Of a stretch of DNA of 39,558 nt, positions 9,255 through 17,932 are shown one piece after another. The notes beneath the pieces are model-generated. The model did not search any database and was not told the DNA's origin. It was given only the letters and a program-made list of their open reading frames with translations. The DNA is from Woeseiaceae bacterium. GTDB taxonomy: Bacteria > Pseudomonadota > Gammaproteobacteria > Steroidobacterales > Woeseiaceae. The first letter of the stretch is position 1. Every line of letters begins with the position of its first letter. The translations under genes and the position numbers were made by a program. The DNA lies in assembly GCA_024640315.1 (NCBI GenBank), contig JAHEFF010000031.1:1-39558 (forward strand), in the 5' to 3' direction.

Positions 9255-10355
9255 GTGCTTACAGAAGACCATGTAATCGTGCAGAATTCGCAGATGACCG
9301 ATGCACCGACAAATGGCGCGAATTCTGCAGCAGGCGAAGACTTCGTCGCGGACGCGCTCGGCCGCCCGCTGCAGGATCTCCGGATTTCATTGCTCGACCG
9401 TTGCAACTTCCGCTGCCCGTACTGTATGCCGGAGGCGGAATACACGGAGGACTACCAGTTTCTCAGCAAGTCAGCCCGCCTGAGCCACGATGAGATATTC
9501 CGCGTAGCCTCGATCGCGGTGGGCCTTGGTGTGACCAAGCTGAGGGTGACGGGCGGCGAACCGCTGCTTGATAAAAATGTTGCCAGCCTGGTTTCGCGAC
9601 TGGCGGAGCTGAGAGGAGTCGACGACCTTGCGCTGACGACAAATGGTGTTTTGCTGGCACCCGTGGCTCAGTCGCTTGCGGACGCCGGTTTGCAGCGAGT
9701 GACAGTCAGCATCGATAGTCTCGACACTGAAATTTTCAAGGCAATGAGCGGCAATCGTGGCGATCTCGACAAGGTATTTGCCGGAATTGAGGCGGCCGAA
9801 CGGGCCGGCCTGTCTCCGATCAAGATCAACGTTGTCGTGCAGCGTGGCGTAAATGATCATACTGTGCTGGATGTGCTCGAGCGCTTCCGTGGTACCGGGC
9901 ACATCGTTCGACTGATCGAATTCATGGACGTCGGAAATCGGAACGGCTGGTCGATGGACCAGGTCGTGCCTTCGAAAGAAACGCTGAAGTCGGTTCAGGC
10001 AAAATGGCCGATGCGTGCTGTCGACAGCAACTACCCCGGCGAAGTCGCACGTCGCTATCAGTACCTGGATGGCAAAGGCGAAATCGGCTTCATCTCATCA
10101 GTAACTGAACCGTTTTGTGGTTCCTGCAGTCGCGCCCGTTTGTCCGCTGATGGAACGATTTACACCTGTCTCTTCGCCACAACGGGAACGAGTCTGCGTC
10201 AAATGCTGCGTGACGGATCCGGCGACGAGGCCATTGCAGACGTTTTGCAGCGAATCTGGCTGAAGCGAAAAGACCGTTACAGCGAGTTGCGCCAACCCGA
10301 ACCGGTTGAAAGGCCGTTGGTCAACAAAATCGAGATGTACAGGATGGGTGGTTAA
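9255..10355 (+). CDS. moaA: GTP 3',8-cyclase (molybdenum cofactor biosynthesis)
   Basis: MoaA is a radical-SAM enzyme that begins molybdopterin synthesis by rearranging GTP to 3',8-cyclo-GTP. The N-terminal 4Fe-4S cluster is bound by Cys50, Cys54 and Cys57 in CNFRCPYC; the second, substrate-binding cluster by Cys288, Cys291 and Cys305 in FCGSC...YTC. The C-terminus ends in the functionally required Gly-Gly. The 366-residue frame starts at a GTG with AGGGG six bases upstream; the ATG at 9294 is a less supported alternative. The N-terminal extension of about 30 residues is unremarkable low-complexity sequence. It heads the operon moaA-moaC-mobA-moaD-moaE with gaps or overlaps of a few bases. 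The leader is too short for a complete Moco riboswitch and I see none. Confidence 0.97.
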   Translation: MLTEDHVIVQNSQMTDAPTNGANSAAGEDFVADALGRPLQDLRISLLDRCNFRCPYCMPEAEYTEDYQFLSKSARLSHDEIFRVASIAVGLGVTKLRVTGGEPLLDKNVASLVSRLAELRGVDDLALTTNGVLLAPVAQSLADAGLQRVTVSIDSLDTEIFKAMSGNRGDLDKVFAGIEAAERAGLSPIKINVVVQRGVNDHTVLDVLERFRGTGHIVRLIEFMDVGNRNGWSMDQVVPSKETLKSVQAKWPMRAVDSNYPGEVARRYQYLDGKGEIGFISSVTEPFCGSCSRARLSADGTIYTCLFATTGTSLRQMLRDGSGDEAIADVLQRIWLKRKDRYSELRQPEPVERPLVNKIEMYRMGG

Positions 10356-10359
10356 AGGA

Positions 10360-10842
10360 ATGAGTGGACTCTCGCACATCGACAAGAAGAATCGACCGAC
10401 AATGGTAGACGTCAGCGGCAAGACAGCGAGCCGCCGCGAGGCGCATGCGCGCACGATTGTCGAGTTTCCACCGGACGTCGCCGGACGGTTTTCCGGAGGC
10501 GATATTGAAACGGCCAAAGGGCCGGTATTTTCGACAGCGGTCGTGGCCGGTGTCATGGCTGCAAAGCGAACGCATGAATTGATTCCATTTTGTCACCCGT
10601 TGGGACTCGACAATTGCAGGATTACGATTGAGCTGGACGACGAACAGCGAGTAATCATCGATTGCCGTTGCAAAGTACATCACCGAACCGGTGTCGAGAT
10701 GGAAGCGTTAACAGGCGCGAGCGTGGCCGCACTGACGGTATACGATATGTGCAAGGCCTTGTCACACGACATTGTGATTCGCGAAACGCGACTGATGTCG
10801 AAGACTGGTGGCAAAGAGGACTATTCCCGTGACGGTACCTGA
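10360..10842 (+). CDS. moaC: Cyclic pyranopterin monophosphate synthase
   Basis: MoaC converts the MoaA product 3',8-cyclo-GTP to cyclic pyranopterin monophosphate. The 160-residue protein carries the family motifs LIPFCHPL, the TGVEMEALTGASVAALTVYDMCKA stretch with its catalytic Lys, and a C-terminal KTGGKEDY. I start it at the ATG at 10360, five bases past the moaA stop, giving MSGLSHIDKKNRPTMVDVS; an upstream frame extension into moaA is not supported. Its last codons overlap the start of mobA by 14 bases, so translation is probably coupled. Confidence 0.96.
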   Translation: MSGLSHIDKKNRPTMVDVSGKTASRREAHARTIVEFPPDVAGRFSGGDIETAKGPVFSTAVVAGVMAAKRTHELIPFCHPLGLDNCRITIELDDEQRVIIDCRCKVHHRTGVEMEALTGASVAALTVYDMCKALSHDIVIRETRLMSKTGGKEDYSRDGT

Positions 10843-11422
10843 GGCACTACACGGCCTCGTTCTCGCTGGTGGCAAGAGCCGGCGCATGGGCAGCGACAAG
10901 GCGGCGCTGGTCTCCGGGGGAGAGACCCAGCTTGCGCGGGCAGTAAAACTTCTTTCCGGTTATGTAGACCAGGTGTTTGTCTCAACCAGCGCGGAACAGG
11001 CAGACGACCCGGTCAGGCGGGAATTTACGCAGATCGTCGATGGCTACGAAGACATGGGGCCTATAGCCGGAATATTGTCTGCGATGGACGCATATCCCGG
11101 GCACAGCTGGCTGGTCCTGGCGTGCGACCTGCCGCATATCGATGAAAGTACGATCGGTTTTCTTATCGACAATGCTTCTCCGGATCATCCGGCCACCGCT
11201 TTTCGCAGCGTCCGTGACGACTTGCCCGAACCTTTGTGCGCCATCTACCGGCCAGCATCGCGAACGATTATCGAGGGTTTTATCGCCGACGGTATCAAGT
11301 GCCCGCGCAAGATGCTGATCAAATCCTCAACCTGCCTGTTGGCTCAGCCCAATCCTGGCGCGTTGCACAACATCAACACCCCCGATGATCTTGAGGGTAC
11401 CGGGATTCAACTCGCCCAATGA
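10829..11422 (+). CDS. mobA: Molybdenum cofactor guanylyltransferase
   Basis: MobA transfers GMP from GTP to Mo-molybdopterin to form the guanine dinucleotide cofactor used by DMSO-reductase-family enzymes. The nucleotide-binding signature LVLAGGKSRRMGSDKAAL is at residues 9-26, and the LACDLPHID metal-binding segment lies mid-protein. About 197 residues is the family length. I favour the GTG at 10829, which has AGAGGA about eight bases upstream inside the moaC 3' end; a GTG at 10808 is in frame. The stop overlaps the moaD start as ATGA. A mobA inside a moa operon implies the cell uses bis-MGD enzymes, though none is encoded here. Confidence 0.93.
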   Translation: MTVPEALHGLVLAGGKSRRMGSDKAALVSGGETQLARAVKLLSGYVDQVFVSTSAEQADDPVRREFTQIVDGYEDMGPIAGILSAMDAYPGHSWLVLACDLPHIDESTIGFLIDNASPDHPATAFRSVRDDLPEPLCAIYRPASRTIIEGFIADGIKCPRKMLIKSSTCLLAQPNPGALHNINTPDDLEGTGIQLAQ

Positions 11423-11664
11423 GCAAGTCAATCACAGTCAGGTATTTTGCGGGTTTTCGCGAACATGCAGGAACGGACCAGGAGACAGTGAGCGTTGCTG
11501 CGAGCACTGCGGGCGACGTCTTTGCGGCGCTGAAGCATCGCCATGGTTCGACGGAGCCACTGGGGCATTGCAAGGTTGCGATCAACGACGAAATGGCGGA
11601 ATGGGATTCTGCGGTAAACGATGGCGACACGGTGCTGCTATTTCCACCGGTAGCGGGAGGATAG
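11419..11664 (+). CDS. moaD: Molybdopterin synthase small (sulfur carrier) subunit
   Basis: MoaD is a ubiquitin-like sulfur carrier; its C-terminal thiocarboxylate donates sulfur to cyclic pyranopterin in the MoaD-MoaE complex. The 81-residue product has the beta-grasp pattern and ends in the diagnostic Gly-Gly (FPPVAGG). The start ATG overlaps the mobA TGA, and moaE follows three bases after the stop, matching a coupled operon. No nearby MoeB is present to adenylate it. Confidence 0.94.
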   Translation: MSKSITVRYFAGFREHAGTDQETVSVAASTAGDVFAALKHRHGSTEPLGHCKVAINDEMAEWDSAVNDGDTVLLFPPVAGG

Positions 11665-11667
11665 ACG

Positions 11668-12120
11668 ATGGACATCACCAAAGACCCCATTGAACCTGAC
11701 AGACTTCGCGACGAGCTGATCGACGACAGGGCCGGCGCCTATGTTGGTTTCGAGGGCTGGATTCGTAATCACAACGAAGGTCAGGACGTCCTGCGCCTCG
11801 AGTATGAAGTTTACGTGCCGTTGGCCTTGTCTGAAGGTGACAAGGTTATCGCTGAAGCAAAGAAGAAATTTCCACTACTGCACGCGGAGTGTGTGCATCG
11901 TTCTGGTTCGCTCGAGATAGGAGAGTGCGCCGTTTGGGTAGGCGTCACGTCCGCGCATCGGGATGAAGCCTTTGCCGCCTGCCGCTACATCATCGACCAG
12001 GTCAAAGTACGACTGCCGATCTGGAAAAAAGAACACTATGTCGATGGTCATTCCGGCTGGGTCAACTGCGAACGATGTGCCGAACATGGACAGTTACATC
12101 CGGAAGCGGTGAGCCCCTAA
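11668..12120 (+). CDS. moaE: Molybdopterin synthase catalytic subunit
   Basis: MoaE forms the heterotetramer with MoaD that inserts the dithiolene sulfurs. Family motifs seen are GAYVGFEGWIRNHNEG near the N-terminus, the AHRDEAFAACRYIIDQVK helix and the active-site Lys region RLPIWKKE. The 150-residue protein carries a short tail after the core with a CxxC (NCERC) and His-rich end, which could bind metal or be inert. It is the last gene of the operon. Its stop at 12118-12120 overlaps the stop of the convergent mocA-like gene, leaving no room for an intergenic terminator. Confidence 0.95.
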   Translation: MDITKDPIEPDRLRDELIDDRAGAYVGFEGWIRNHNEGQDVLRLEYEVYVPLALSEGDKVIAEAKKKFPLLHAECVHRSGSLEIGECAVWVGVTSAHRDEAFAACRYIIDQVKVRLPIWKKEHYVDGHSGWVNCERCAEHGQLHPEAVSP

Positions 12121-12695
12121 AGGTTTTCCAGGTCCGCTGGTCGGTCGATGTCTACGGCTGCCGGCTCGAACTCAATTGTGAGTAGCCTACCGGGATTCCC
12201 GTCGACAATCGATTTTGCGCCTCGATCGCCGTTCAGTGACATAAGGTCGCCGAAAAAATCACGCGGAAAAACCAAAGGTGGACCTGACGTTCCAGCATAA
12301 GCGCTCGCGACAATAGTGCCCGGCGACTCCCGCCAGGCAGCGGCCAGGGCCGCCAGGTGTTCTGGCGTCACCAGCGGCTGATCGGCGAGAACTACCAGGA
12401 TCCCGTCCGCTACACTGCTGACTGCAGCGACACCGGCTTTGATCGAGCTGGCCATACCCCCGGCATAGCCCTCGTTCACGACAATAAACCCTTGTAGCGG
12501 ACTGCAGGCGGCAGCAACGTCCTGCCAGTCCCTGCCGGCAACCAGGAGGCTGGCGCGCCCGCAGATTGCTTCCGCGTTTCGCATGGCTCGCGCGACGAGC
12601 GTCGAGCCATCGATTTTCGCGAGTTGCTTGCTGCTGCCGAACCTGCTGCTTTCTCCGGCAGCCAGGACAATGGAAAAGAGAATGCTTTCAGACAT
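12117..12695 (-). CDS. mocA: MobA-like NTP transferase (MocA / CTP:molybdopterin cytidylyltransferase type)
   Basis: This 192-residue nucleotidyltransferase has the signature SIVLAAGESSRFGSSKQLAKI at residues 8-28, the NEGYAGGMASSIKAG loop and the VVLADQPLVTPEHL metal-binding segment. These fit MocA, which adds CMP to Mo-molybdopterin for xanthine-oxidase-family enzymes, rather than MobA or PucB-independent relatives, but the assignment between MocA and related proteins is by motif only. The start is the ATG at 12695; longer in-frame N-terminal sequence up to 12815 is not family-like. It faces the moa operon tail to tail, and the stops overlap. Confidence 0.8.
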   Translation of the reverse strand: MSESILFSIVLAAGESSRFGSSKQLAKIDGSTLVARAMRNAEAICGRASLLVAGRDWQDVAAACSPLQGFIVVNEGYAGGMASSIKAGVAAVSSVADGILVVLADQPLVTPEHLAALAAAWRESPGTIVASAYAGTSGPPLVFPRDFFGDLMSLNGDRGAKSIVDGNPGRLLTIEFEPAAVDIDRPADLENL

Positions 12696-12809
12696 CTTTC
12701 GCACTGTATAAGCGAAACACGGCGGCGGCAAATCATGGAAAACTTGCTCTCGCGGCGGGTTCTGTGTATTTCTTGCACTGCAGCATTTTGGCAGCACAGG
12801 TATTGGAAA

Positions 12810-13280
12810 TTGCACATCATCAAGTCAATCGACGACGCAAAAGCCCTGGAAGGGCAGGAAGTTGGCGTATCCGAATGGATGACGATCGATCAGGACAGAA
12901 TCGAGAAGTTCGCCGACGCTACCGATGACTTCCAATGGATTCACGTTGACAAGGAGCGGGCTGCCCGTGAATTGCCCAATGGCACGACCATCGCGCACGG
13001 CTACCTGACCCTGGCGCTAATCCCCGCGCTAACCGGCGGCTTCGTCAAGGTGGAGAACCTGACCCGGGCCCTGAATTTTGGCTGCAACAAAGTTCGCTTT
13101 TACACGATGGTGCCGAGTGGTGCGCGGGTGCGTGGCCGTGCCACCGTTTTGCAGGCCCGCAAGCGTGGCGGTGCGCTGCATCTGACCTCGGAGGTCAAAA
13201 TCGAGGTTGAAGGTGAAAGAAAGCCGGCCTGCGTCGCCGAGACTATCGGCATCTACTTTTTCGACGAAGAACAGGCCTAG
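12810..13280 (+). CDS. MaoC-like (R)-hydratase family protein
   Basis: The hot-dog-fold protein resembles MaoC/PhaJ-type hydratases that hydrate enoyl-CoA to (R)-3-hydroxyacyl-CoA. The catalytic hydratase-2 motif is visible: FADATDDFQWIHVDKERA followed by GTTIAHGYLTLALIP. I place the start at the TTG at 12810, giving 156 residues and the family N-terminus HIIKSIDDAKALEGQEVG. An upstream ATG at 12735 would add 25 residues with no family match. It is divergent from mocA and stands alone before a convergent cysteine synthase fusion. It fits the lipid-oxidation theme of the window. Confidence 0.88.
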   Translation: MHIIKSIDDAKALEGQEVGVSEWMTIDQDRIEKFADATDDFQWIHVDKERAARELPNGTTIAHGYLTLALIPALTGGFVKVENLTRALNFGCNKVRFYTMVPSGARVRGRATVLQARKRGGALHLTSEVKIEVEGERKPACVAETIGIYFFDEEQA

Positions 13281-13289
13281 CGAAACGCC

Positions 13290-14777
13290 CTATCGGGAGT
13301 GCAGCCAGCCCGGCAGAAAAGAATACGGATCGATGTCGATATCCTTGTTGTAGGGAACCGAATTCTCCTCAAGAAGCTTTTGCATCGTGCCGTCCTTGCA
13401 CGCATCAAACAATTCCGTTGCGCCGCCGATGTGCTTACCGCCGATGTAGATTTGTGGAATCGTCTTCAGCCCGGTTTGTTCGCGGATCGCCGCCCGGATA
13501 TTGCCGCCTTTATTATCTTTCTGATAGGCGACTGAATCGAGGTCGACTGCCCGGTAGGGAATTTCGTATTTGGCCAGCATTTTGCGGACCGACCAGCAGA
13601 ACTCGCACCATTCCAGCGCGAACAGGATGAACGGAAACTCCTGGTCATGCGTCGTATCCTCAAGAAATTTCACAGCGTCTGCCGGTGCGGCCGCGACTTC
13701 CTCTTCTTCAGCCGGTGGCGCTGGTGGGGGTGCGTCAAACCGATAACCCGGCGTCGACTTCGAAATCTCCATTTCCTCCGGTGTCATGTCTTCGGGTATG
13801 TCTTCAAATAAAGGCGTCGACAGATAGCGTTCGCCGGTATCAGGTAACATGCAGAGGATCGTCGAGCCTTTTTCAGCCTTTTTCGCGACTTCCATGGCGC
13901 CGGCGAGAGTTGCACCTGCAGACACGCCAACGAATATTCCTTCCTCAGTGGCAAGTGCCCGACTCAAGCGCATGGCCTCAGCCCCGCTAACGGGTACGAT
14001 TTCGTCAATCCACTTCTCAGAAACACTGTCTTCGGCAAGTTTGGGAATGAAGTCAGGACTCCAGCCCTGCATCAGGTGCGGGCGGAAAAACGGATGGCTG
14101 TCGGCTGGCGTGCCGTCGTCATGTCGCTCCTGCGGAATGCCGCTGCCCAGGATGGCGGAGTTGTCCGGTTCGCAAACAATGACCCTGGTGTCGGGCCTTT
14201 CTTTCTTCAAAACACGAGACACGCCTTTGAGTGTCCCGCCTGTACCGAATCCTGTCACCCAGTAGTCCAGCCTTTCCCCAGCGAAGTCAGCGAGAATTTC
14301 TGGCGCAGTGGTTCTTGAGTGCGCATTTGCATTGGATTCATTCTCGAACTGACGGCAAAGAAACCAGTCATGTTCCCTGGCGAGCTCGGTGGCCTTCGCC
14401 AGCATACCACTGCCCTTCAGGGCGGCCGGGGTCAATACCACGCTGGCGCCGAGAAATCGCATCATTTTGCGCCGCTCGATGCTGAAGCTCTCTGCCATGG
14501 TGACCACCAGCGGGTAGCCTTTCTGCGCGCAGACCATCGCGAGTCCGATGCCGGTGTTACCGCTGGTCGCTTCGATGACCGTTTGGCCCGGCTTCAACGC
14601 TCCGGATTTTTCGGCATCCGAGATTATGCCCATCGCGAGCCGATCCTTGACCGACCCCATTGGGTTAAACGATTCGATTTTGACGTAGATGTTAATGCCT
14701 TCCGGCGCAATCTTGTTCAGGCGAACAACAGGTGTCCTGCCGATCGTTTCCAGGATATTGCTGTATAGATTCCCCAT
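13290..14777 (-). CDS. Cysteine synthase fused to a C-terminal glutaredoxin domain
   Basis: The 495-residue protein has two parts. Residues 1 to about 315 are a fold-type II PLP enzyme of the O-acetylserine sulfhydrylase family: Lys44 in NPMGSVKDR binds PLP, SGNTG is at 72-76, and the phosphate loop is GTGGT. It makes cysteine from O-acetylserine and sulfide, or a related beta-replacement. After an acidic, Pro/Ala/Glu-rich linker (about 330-370) comes a glutaredoxin domain with the active site Cys391-Glu-Phe-Cys394, the cis-Pro motif TIPQIYIGG and a later GGATEL. The start is the ATG at 14777 with an AAGGA about ten bases upstream. Standard CysK is about 310-320 residues, so the glutaredoxin is an extra module in one continuous frame with no stop or shift. 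Confidence 0.93.
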   Translation of the reverse strand: MGNLYSNILETIGRTPVVRLNKIAPEGINIYVKIESFNPMGSVKDRLAMGIISDAEKSGALKPGQTVIEATSGNTGIGLAMVCAQKGYPLVVTMAESFSIERRKMMRFLGASVVLTPAALKGSGMLAKATELAREHDWFLCRQFENESNANAHSRTTAPEILADFAGERLDYWVTGFGTGGTLKGVSRVLKKERPDTRVIVCEPDNSAILGSGIPQERHDDGTPADSHPFFRPHLMQGWSPDFIPKLAEDSVSEKWIDEIVPVSGAEAMRLSRALATEEGIFVGVSAGATLAGAMEVAKKAEKGSTILCMLPDTGERYLSTPLFEDIPEDMTPEEMEISKSTPGYRFDAPPPAPPAEEEEVAAAPADAVKFLEDTTHDQEFPFILFALEWCEFCWSVRKMLAKYEIPYRAVDLDSVAYQKDNKGGNIRAAIREQTGLKTIPQIYIGGKHIGGATELFDACKDGTMQKLLEENSVPYNKDIDIDPYSFLPGWLHSR

Positions 14778-14920
14778 GGCGGTTTGTTCCTTTTGTTATT
14801 TTGCGGTCCACGGTGTGCCGGAGTTTGCCCCGAATACTACCGCAAACAATCGCATTTAGAACGGTCTACAATGCACCAGATCCGGTTGAGCCAAGTAATT
14901 GAAAGACGCGGGAGTGATGG

Positions 14921-15100
14921 ATGGAGTTAGCCGTTGTCATTGGGTTTCTGATGCTGTTATTGGATATCTGGGTGGTGTGGCGGATATTTCACAGCTCTGC
15001 AGGACATTGGAACAAGACGATCTGGATTGCGGTCGTCGTACTTCTTCCGCTGTTTGCACATGTCGCCTGGTACATCGCCGGGCCGGGCAGAGTACGATAA
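14921..15100 (+). CDS. Small membrane protein, PLDc_N-like
   Basis: This 59-residue reading frame begins with an ATG that has GGAG six bases upstream and ends at TAA 15098-15100, right before a strong terminator hairpin. It encodes two hydrophobic segments (about residues 2-20 and 35-52) separated by a short basic/polar loop (HSSAGHWNKT), ending PGRVR. The two-helix pattern with VVVLLPLFAHVAWYIAGP resembles the short PLDc_N (phospholipase D nuclease N-terminal) membrane module, but it is too short to be sure. A TACAAT element at 14867-14872 could be its -10. It is divergent from the cysteine synthase fusion and convergent to the TonB receptor. Confidence 0.7.
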   Translation: MELAVVIGFLMLLLDIWVVWRIFHSSAGHWNKTIWIAVVVLLPLFAHVAWYIAGPGRVR

Positions 15101-15131
15101 AAAAAACGGGCCCTAAGGCCCGTCTTTTGTT
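15101..15131. terminator. Bidirectional rho-independent terminator
   Basis: A perfect 7-bp stem, ACGGGCC (15106-15112) pairing with GGCCCGT (15117-15123), closes a CTAA loop. It is followed on the plus strand by CTTTTGTT and preceded by an A-run, so on the minus strand the hairpin is followed by eight Ts. It can end both the small plus-strand gene and the minus-strand TonB receptor gene. The loop and U-tract geometry are textbook. Confidence 0.92.
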
Positions 15132-15145
15132 CATGTCGTCTTTCT

Positions 15146-17932
15146 TTAGAAGCTCATGCGGAATGTTGCACCGAAAGTCATCGGTTCGGCCGGGTAGGAG
15201 TTCATCCTGCCAGACTGCACTGGACCATCGAAGGAGCCTGCGTAGTAGCGCTCGTCGGTGAGGTTTCGGCCCCAGAGCGTAAGTTCCGACCCCGCATCTT
15301 CCCAGCGCATGCCAATTCGTGCGTTGACGATGCTAAACGCATCAAGATTCGTGAGCGGGTCGAGGTCGCCGTCGGTCAGTGTATCCGAGTAGTACGAGTA
15401 CTCACCGCGAATGAATAAGACCGACGAGTTTCCAATCTGGAAATCTTTGGTAAACGCGAAGAAAAATGTGTCTTCCGGGTTGTACGCCAGGCGGCCGCCA
15501 CTTCTGTCGCAGATATTCGCGTCAATATCCCCGCCGCTACCTGGATCGGGCTGGCCGTTATGAAACACCCAGGCGTCCTGGCAGGTACCTAGCAGGAAGT
15601 CTTCGTACTTGGCGTCGCTGCGAACCCAGAAGGCCTGAAAAGAGAGCGTGTCCGTCGGCAACCACCAGGTTTCCAGTTCCCAGCCTGACGTGTCCGCTTT
15701 ACCGGCGTTCTGTACGTTGAATCCGGTGCCTGTCCAGGAGTTCGCCTGCAGGTTGTCGACCTGCGTGTCGTAGACCGCGAGGTTGACTCTCAGGTTTGCA
15801 TCCGGGAAGTCCGCCTTCATGCCTAGCTCAATGGATTCAGAAGTTTCGGCAGCAAACAGGACGCTGAACGCGGGATTGATACGGTCAGTATTGGTGCCAC
15901 CCGACTTATATCCTTCTCCATAAGAAAGGTAAAACATTGTCGAATCGCTGGCGAACCAGGTCAGTTTGGCGGTGCCTGTTACCTGGTCATCCTCCAGGCT
16001 GGTGTTGATATCAGGGCGAGGCGACAACGGCGCAAACTGGTAGGTGCCCCAGCCGCTGGAGCTGAAGGGCGCCAAAATGGCTCCGGCGATATTGGCAGGA
16101 TCCGTTGGATCAAGCGGATCAACCGGAACCAGGCTTAATGGGGCACTGGGCGAAAGTGGAAAAACAGCCCCCTGCGATTCGAGGAATCGCAACCCGTTGC
16201 AGGTATCATCCAATTCCGGAATGCCCGGAGCACCCCCGCCCTGCAAAAACACATCCATCTGGCAACCGACAAGGACCAGGCCATCCAGGCTGGGTGGACC
16301 TCCCTGTGCGGTCTGCACAAAATTGGCGACCATATCCTTTTGTTCGTCGGTATAACGGGCACCAAGCGTCAGGAGAAAATTCTCACCTATCGGGAAATCC
16401 ACCTGGCCAAATATTGCCGCGCTCCGGTGTTGCTGACTAACAACATCGTTGGCGAACGAGCCGGCTGGAAAAGCGGTTGCCGCTGGCTGGATCGTTCCAT
16501 CGCCGAAACCGGCATCAAGCGCACTGGCACCATTGACGAGGCTCGCTGCAAGCGGAAGCTCGGATACAGCAGCATCGAGGTACGGACCTAGAAACGGCTC
16601 GCCATTCGTTTGCTTCTGGTTGTCGAGGTCCTGATCAAAGTAATAAAGGCCGGTTACGAAAGTGCCGCGATCGCCGTCACCAAACGTGCCGGACAAGCGT
16701 AATTCCTGTGAAATTGACGATTGCTGTGCCTGCTGTTGCCGATTCAGCAATGGGGAGTCCGTGAAATCTGCGTCGATCGTGGAAGTCGTGTCGAACGCGC
16801 GGTAGGCCGTGATTGACGTGACTGTCATGTCATTCGCCAGGTCCCAGTTAAATTCAACTGACAGCCCTGCGTCTTCGCTGGTCGAGTTAGGCATCGAGTT
16901 GAGTGCCACGGTGTATTCATCAAACGGCGTGCTGCCCACGATGGTGCCGTTACCAGGTAGCCCAAGTCCCTGCGCAACTGCCGTCGCCAGCCCGATCGCT
17001 GCCGGGCCATAAGGATTGGCTGAGAAGACCGTGCCGCCCAGGCCGAATAACAGGAAGTCTGAACCCGGAACGAGACCGCCCGGCACACCTGAGCCGGGGT
17101 CGGTGTAAGCGTTGGCATAAATGCTGTCAACCCGGGATACTGCGACGCAGCATGTCTCGTCGATTTCGGAATAGTCGGCGATGATGCGCATGTCAAAATT
17201 ATCGTTATTCGAGTACGCAAGTTGTAATCGTCCACCAAATCGATCGCGGTCGTTGAAAACGTCGCTGCCGCCGTAAAAGTCGTCGACGTATCCATCACGT
17301 TGACTGCCAAATAATGTGGCGCGCACTGCGGTGTTGTCGGTCAGCGAGAAATTGCCCGCTGCTGAAAGTCGCATCAGGCCGTAATCGCCTGCGGTCAATT
17401 CGACAAACGCATTCGAGTCATCAGTATCTGGCGCAACCGTACGGATGTTGATCGCACCCTGCGGCGTATTCTTGCCGAATAGCGTGCCCTGTGGACCTCG
17501 GAGTACCTCCACCGCTTCGATGTCGACAAGTTCGTTGATCATCGAGTTTTGCCGCGAGCGGTAGACGCCATCGACGTAAAGGCCGACGGATGACTCGAGG
17601 CCAAAATTGTTGGAGCTGGTGCCAATGCCGCGAATCGAGAAGTTCGATGTCGTTGCGGTCTGGCTTTGCCCGACGATGAGGCCGGGTGCATTTTGCTGCA
17701 GGTCGAATACATCCTTGATACCGGCGTTCTGGATTTCGTCGCCTGTAATTGCCGTCACAGCAACCGGGATGTCCTGAACGTCCGCCGCCCGCTTGGTGGC
17801 GAAAACGATGATTTCTTCAATGAGCACGTCATCCTGTGCCATTGCCGGCAGACAGATGCCCGCCGCGGCGAACATTGCAATCGCGGTTCGCAGTGTGAAT
17901 TTCAAAAACGATTGGTGGAATACGCGCGCCAT
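15146..17932 (-). CDS. TonB-dependent outer-membrane receptor
   Basis: This 928-residue receptor has a signal peptide (about 1-32, ending PAMAQ), a TonB-box-like segment IEEIIVFATKRA, a plug domain with QDIPVAVTAITGDEI, VDGVYRSR and LRGPQGTLFGKNTPQGAINI, and a long beta-barrel ending in phenylalanine (MSF), the usual outer-membrane signal. Such plugs are typical of the large receptor expansions in gammaproteobacteria and sphingomonads that import siderophores, vitamins or organic compounds; the substrate cannot be read. An internal Asp/Pro/Gly-rich stretch (about 560-640, SPSAPLSLVPVDPLDPTDP) is probably an extracellular loop. The ATG at 17932 has GGAG eight bases upstream. Its neighbours are lipid-oxidation genes rather than iron genes. 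Confidence 0.95.
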   Translation of the reverse strand: MARVFHQSFLKFTLRTAIAMFAAAGICLPAMAQDDVLIEEIIVFATKRAADVQDIPVAVTAITGDEIQNAGIKDVFDLQQNAPGLIVGQSQTATTSNFSIRGIGTSSNNFGLESSVGLYVDGVYRSRQNSMINELVDIEAVEVLRGPQGTLFGKNTPQGAINIRTVAPDTDDSNAFVELTAGDYGLMRLSAAGNFSLTDNTAVRATLFGSQRDGYVDDFYGGSDVFNDRDRFGGRLQLAYSNNDNFDMRIIADYSEIDETCCVAVSRVDSIYANAYTDPGSGVPGGLVPGSDFLLFGLGGTVFSANPYGPAAIGLATAVAQGLGLPGNGTIVGSTPFDEYTVALNSMPNSTSEDAGLSVEFNWDLANDMTVTSITAYRAFDTTSTIDADFTDSPLLNRQQQAQQSSISQELRLSGTFGDGDRGTFVTGLYYFDQDLDNQKQTNGEPFLGPYLDAAVSELPLAASLVNGASALDAGFGDGTIQPAATAFPAGSFANDVVSQQHRSAAIFGQVDFPIGENFLLTLGARYTDEQKDMVANFVQTAQGGPPSLDGLVLVGCQMDVFLQGGGAPGIPELDDTCNGLRFLESQGAVFPLSPSAPLSLVPVDPLDPTDPANIAGAILAPFSSSGWGTYQFAPLSPRPDINTSLEDDQVTGTAKLTWFASDSTMFYLSYGEGYKSGGTNTDRINPAFSVLFAAETSESIELGMKADFPDANLRVNLAVYDTQVDNLQANSWTGTGFNVQNAGKADTSGWELETWWLPTDTLSFQAFWVRSDAKYEDFLLGTCQDAWVFHNGQPDPGSGGDIDANICDRSGGRLAYNPEDTFFFAFTKDFQIGNSSVLFIRGEYSYYSDTLTDGDLDPLTNLDAFSIVNARIGMRWEDAGSELTLWGRNLTDERYYAGSFDGPVQSGRMNSYPAEPMTFGATFRMSF

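Noticed and set aside
12735..12809. Upstream ATG extension of the MaoC-like gene
   Set aside because: The added 25 residues (MENLLSRRVLCISC...) do not resemble the family and overlap the divergent promoter region; the TTG start gives the conserved N-terminus.
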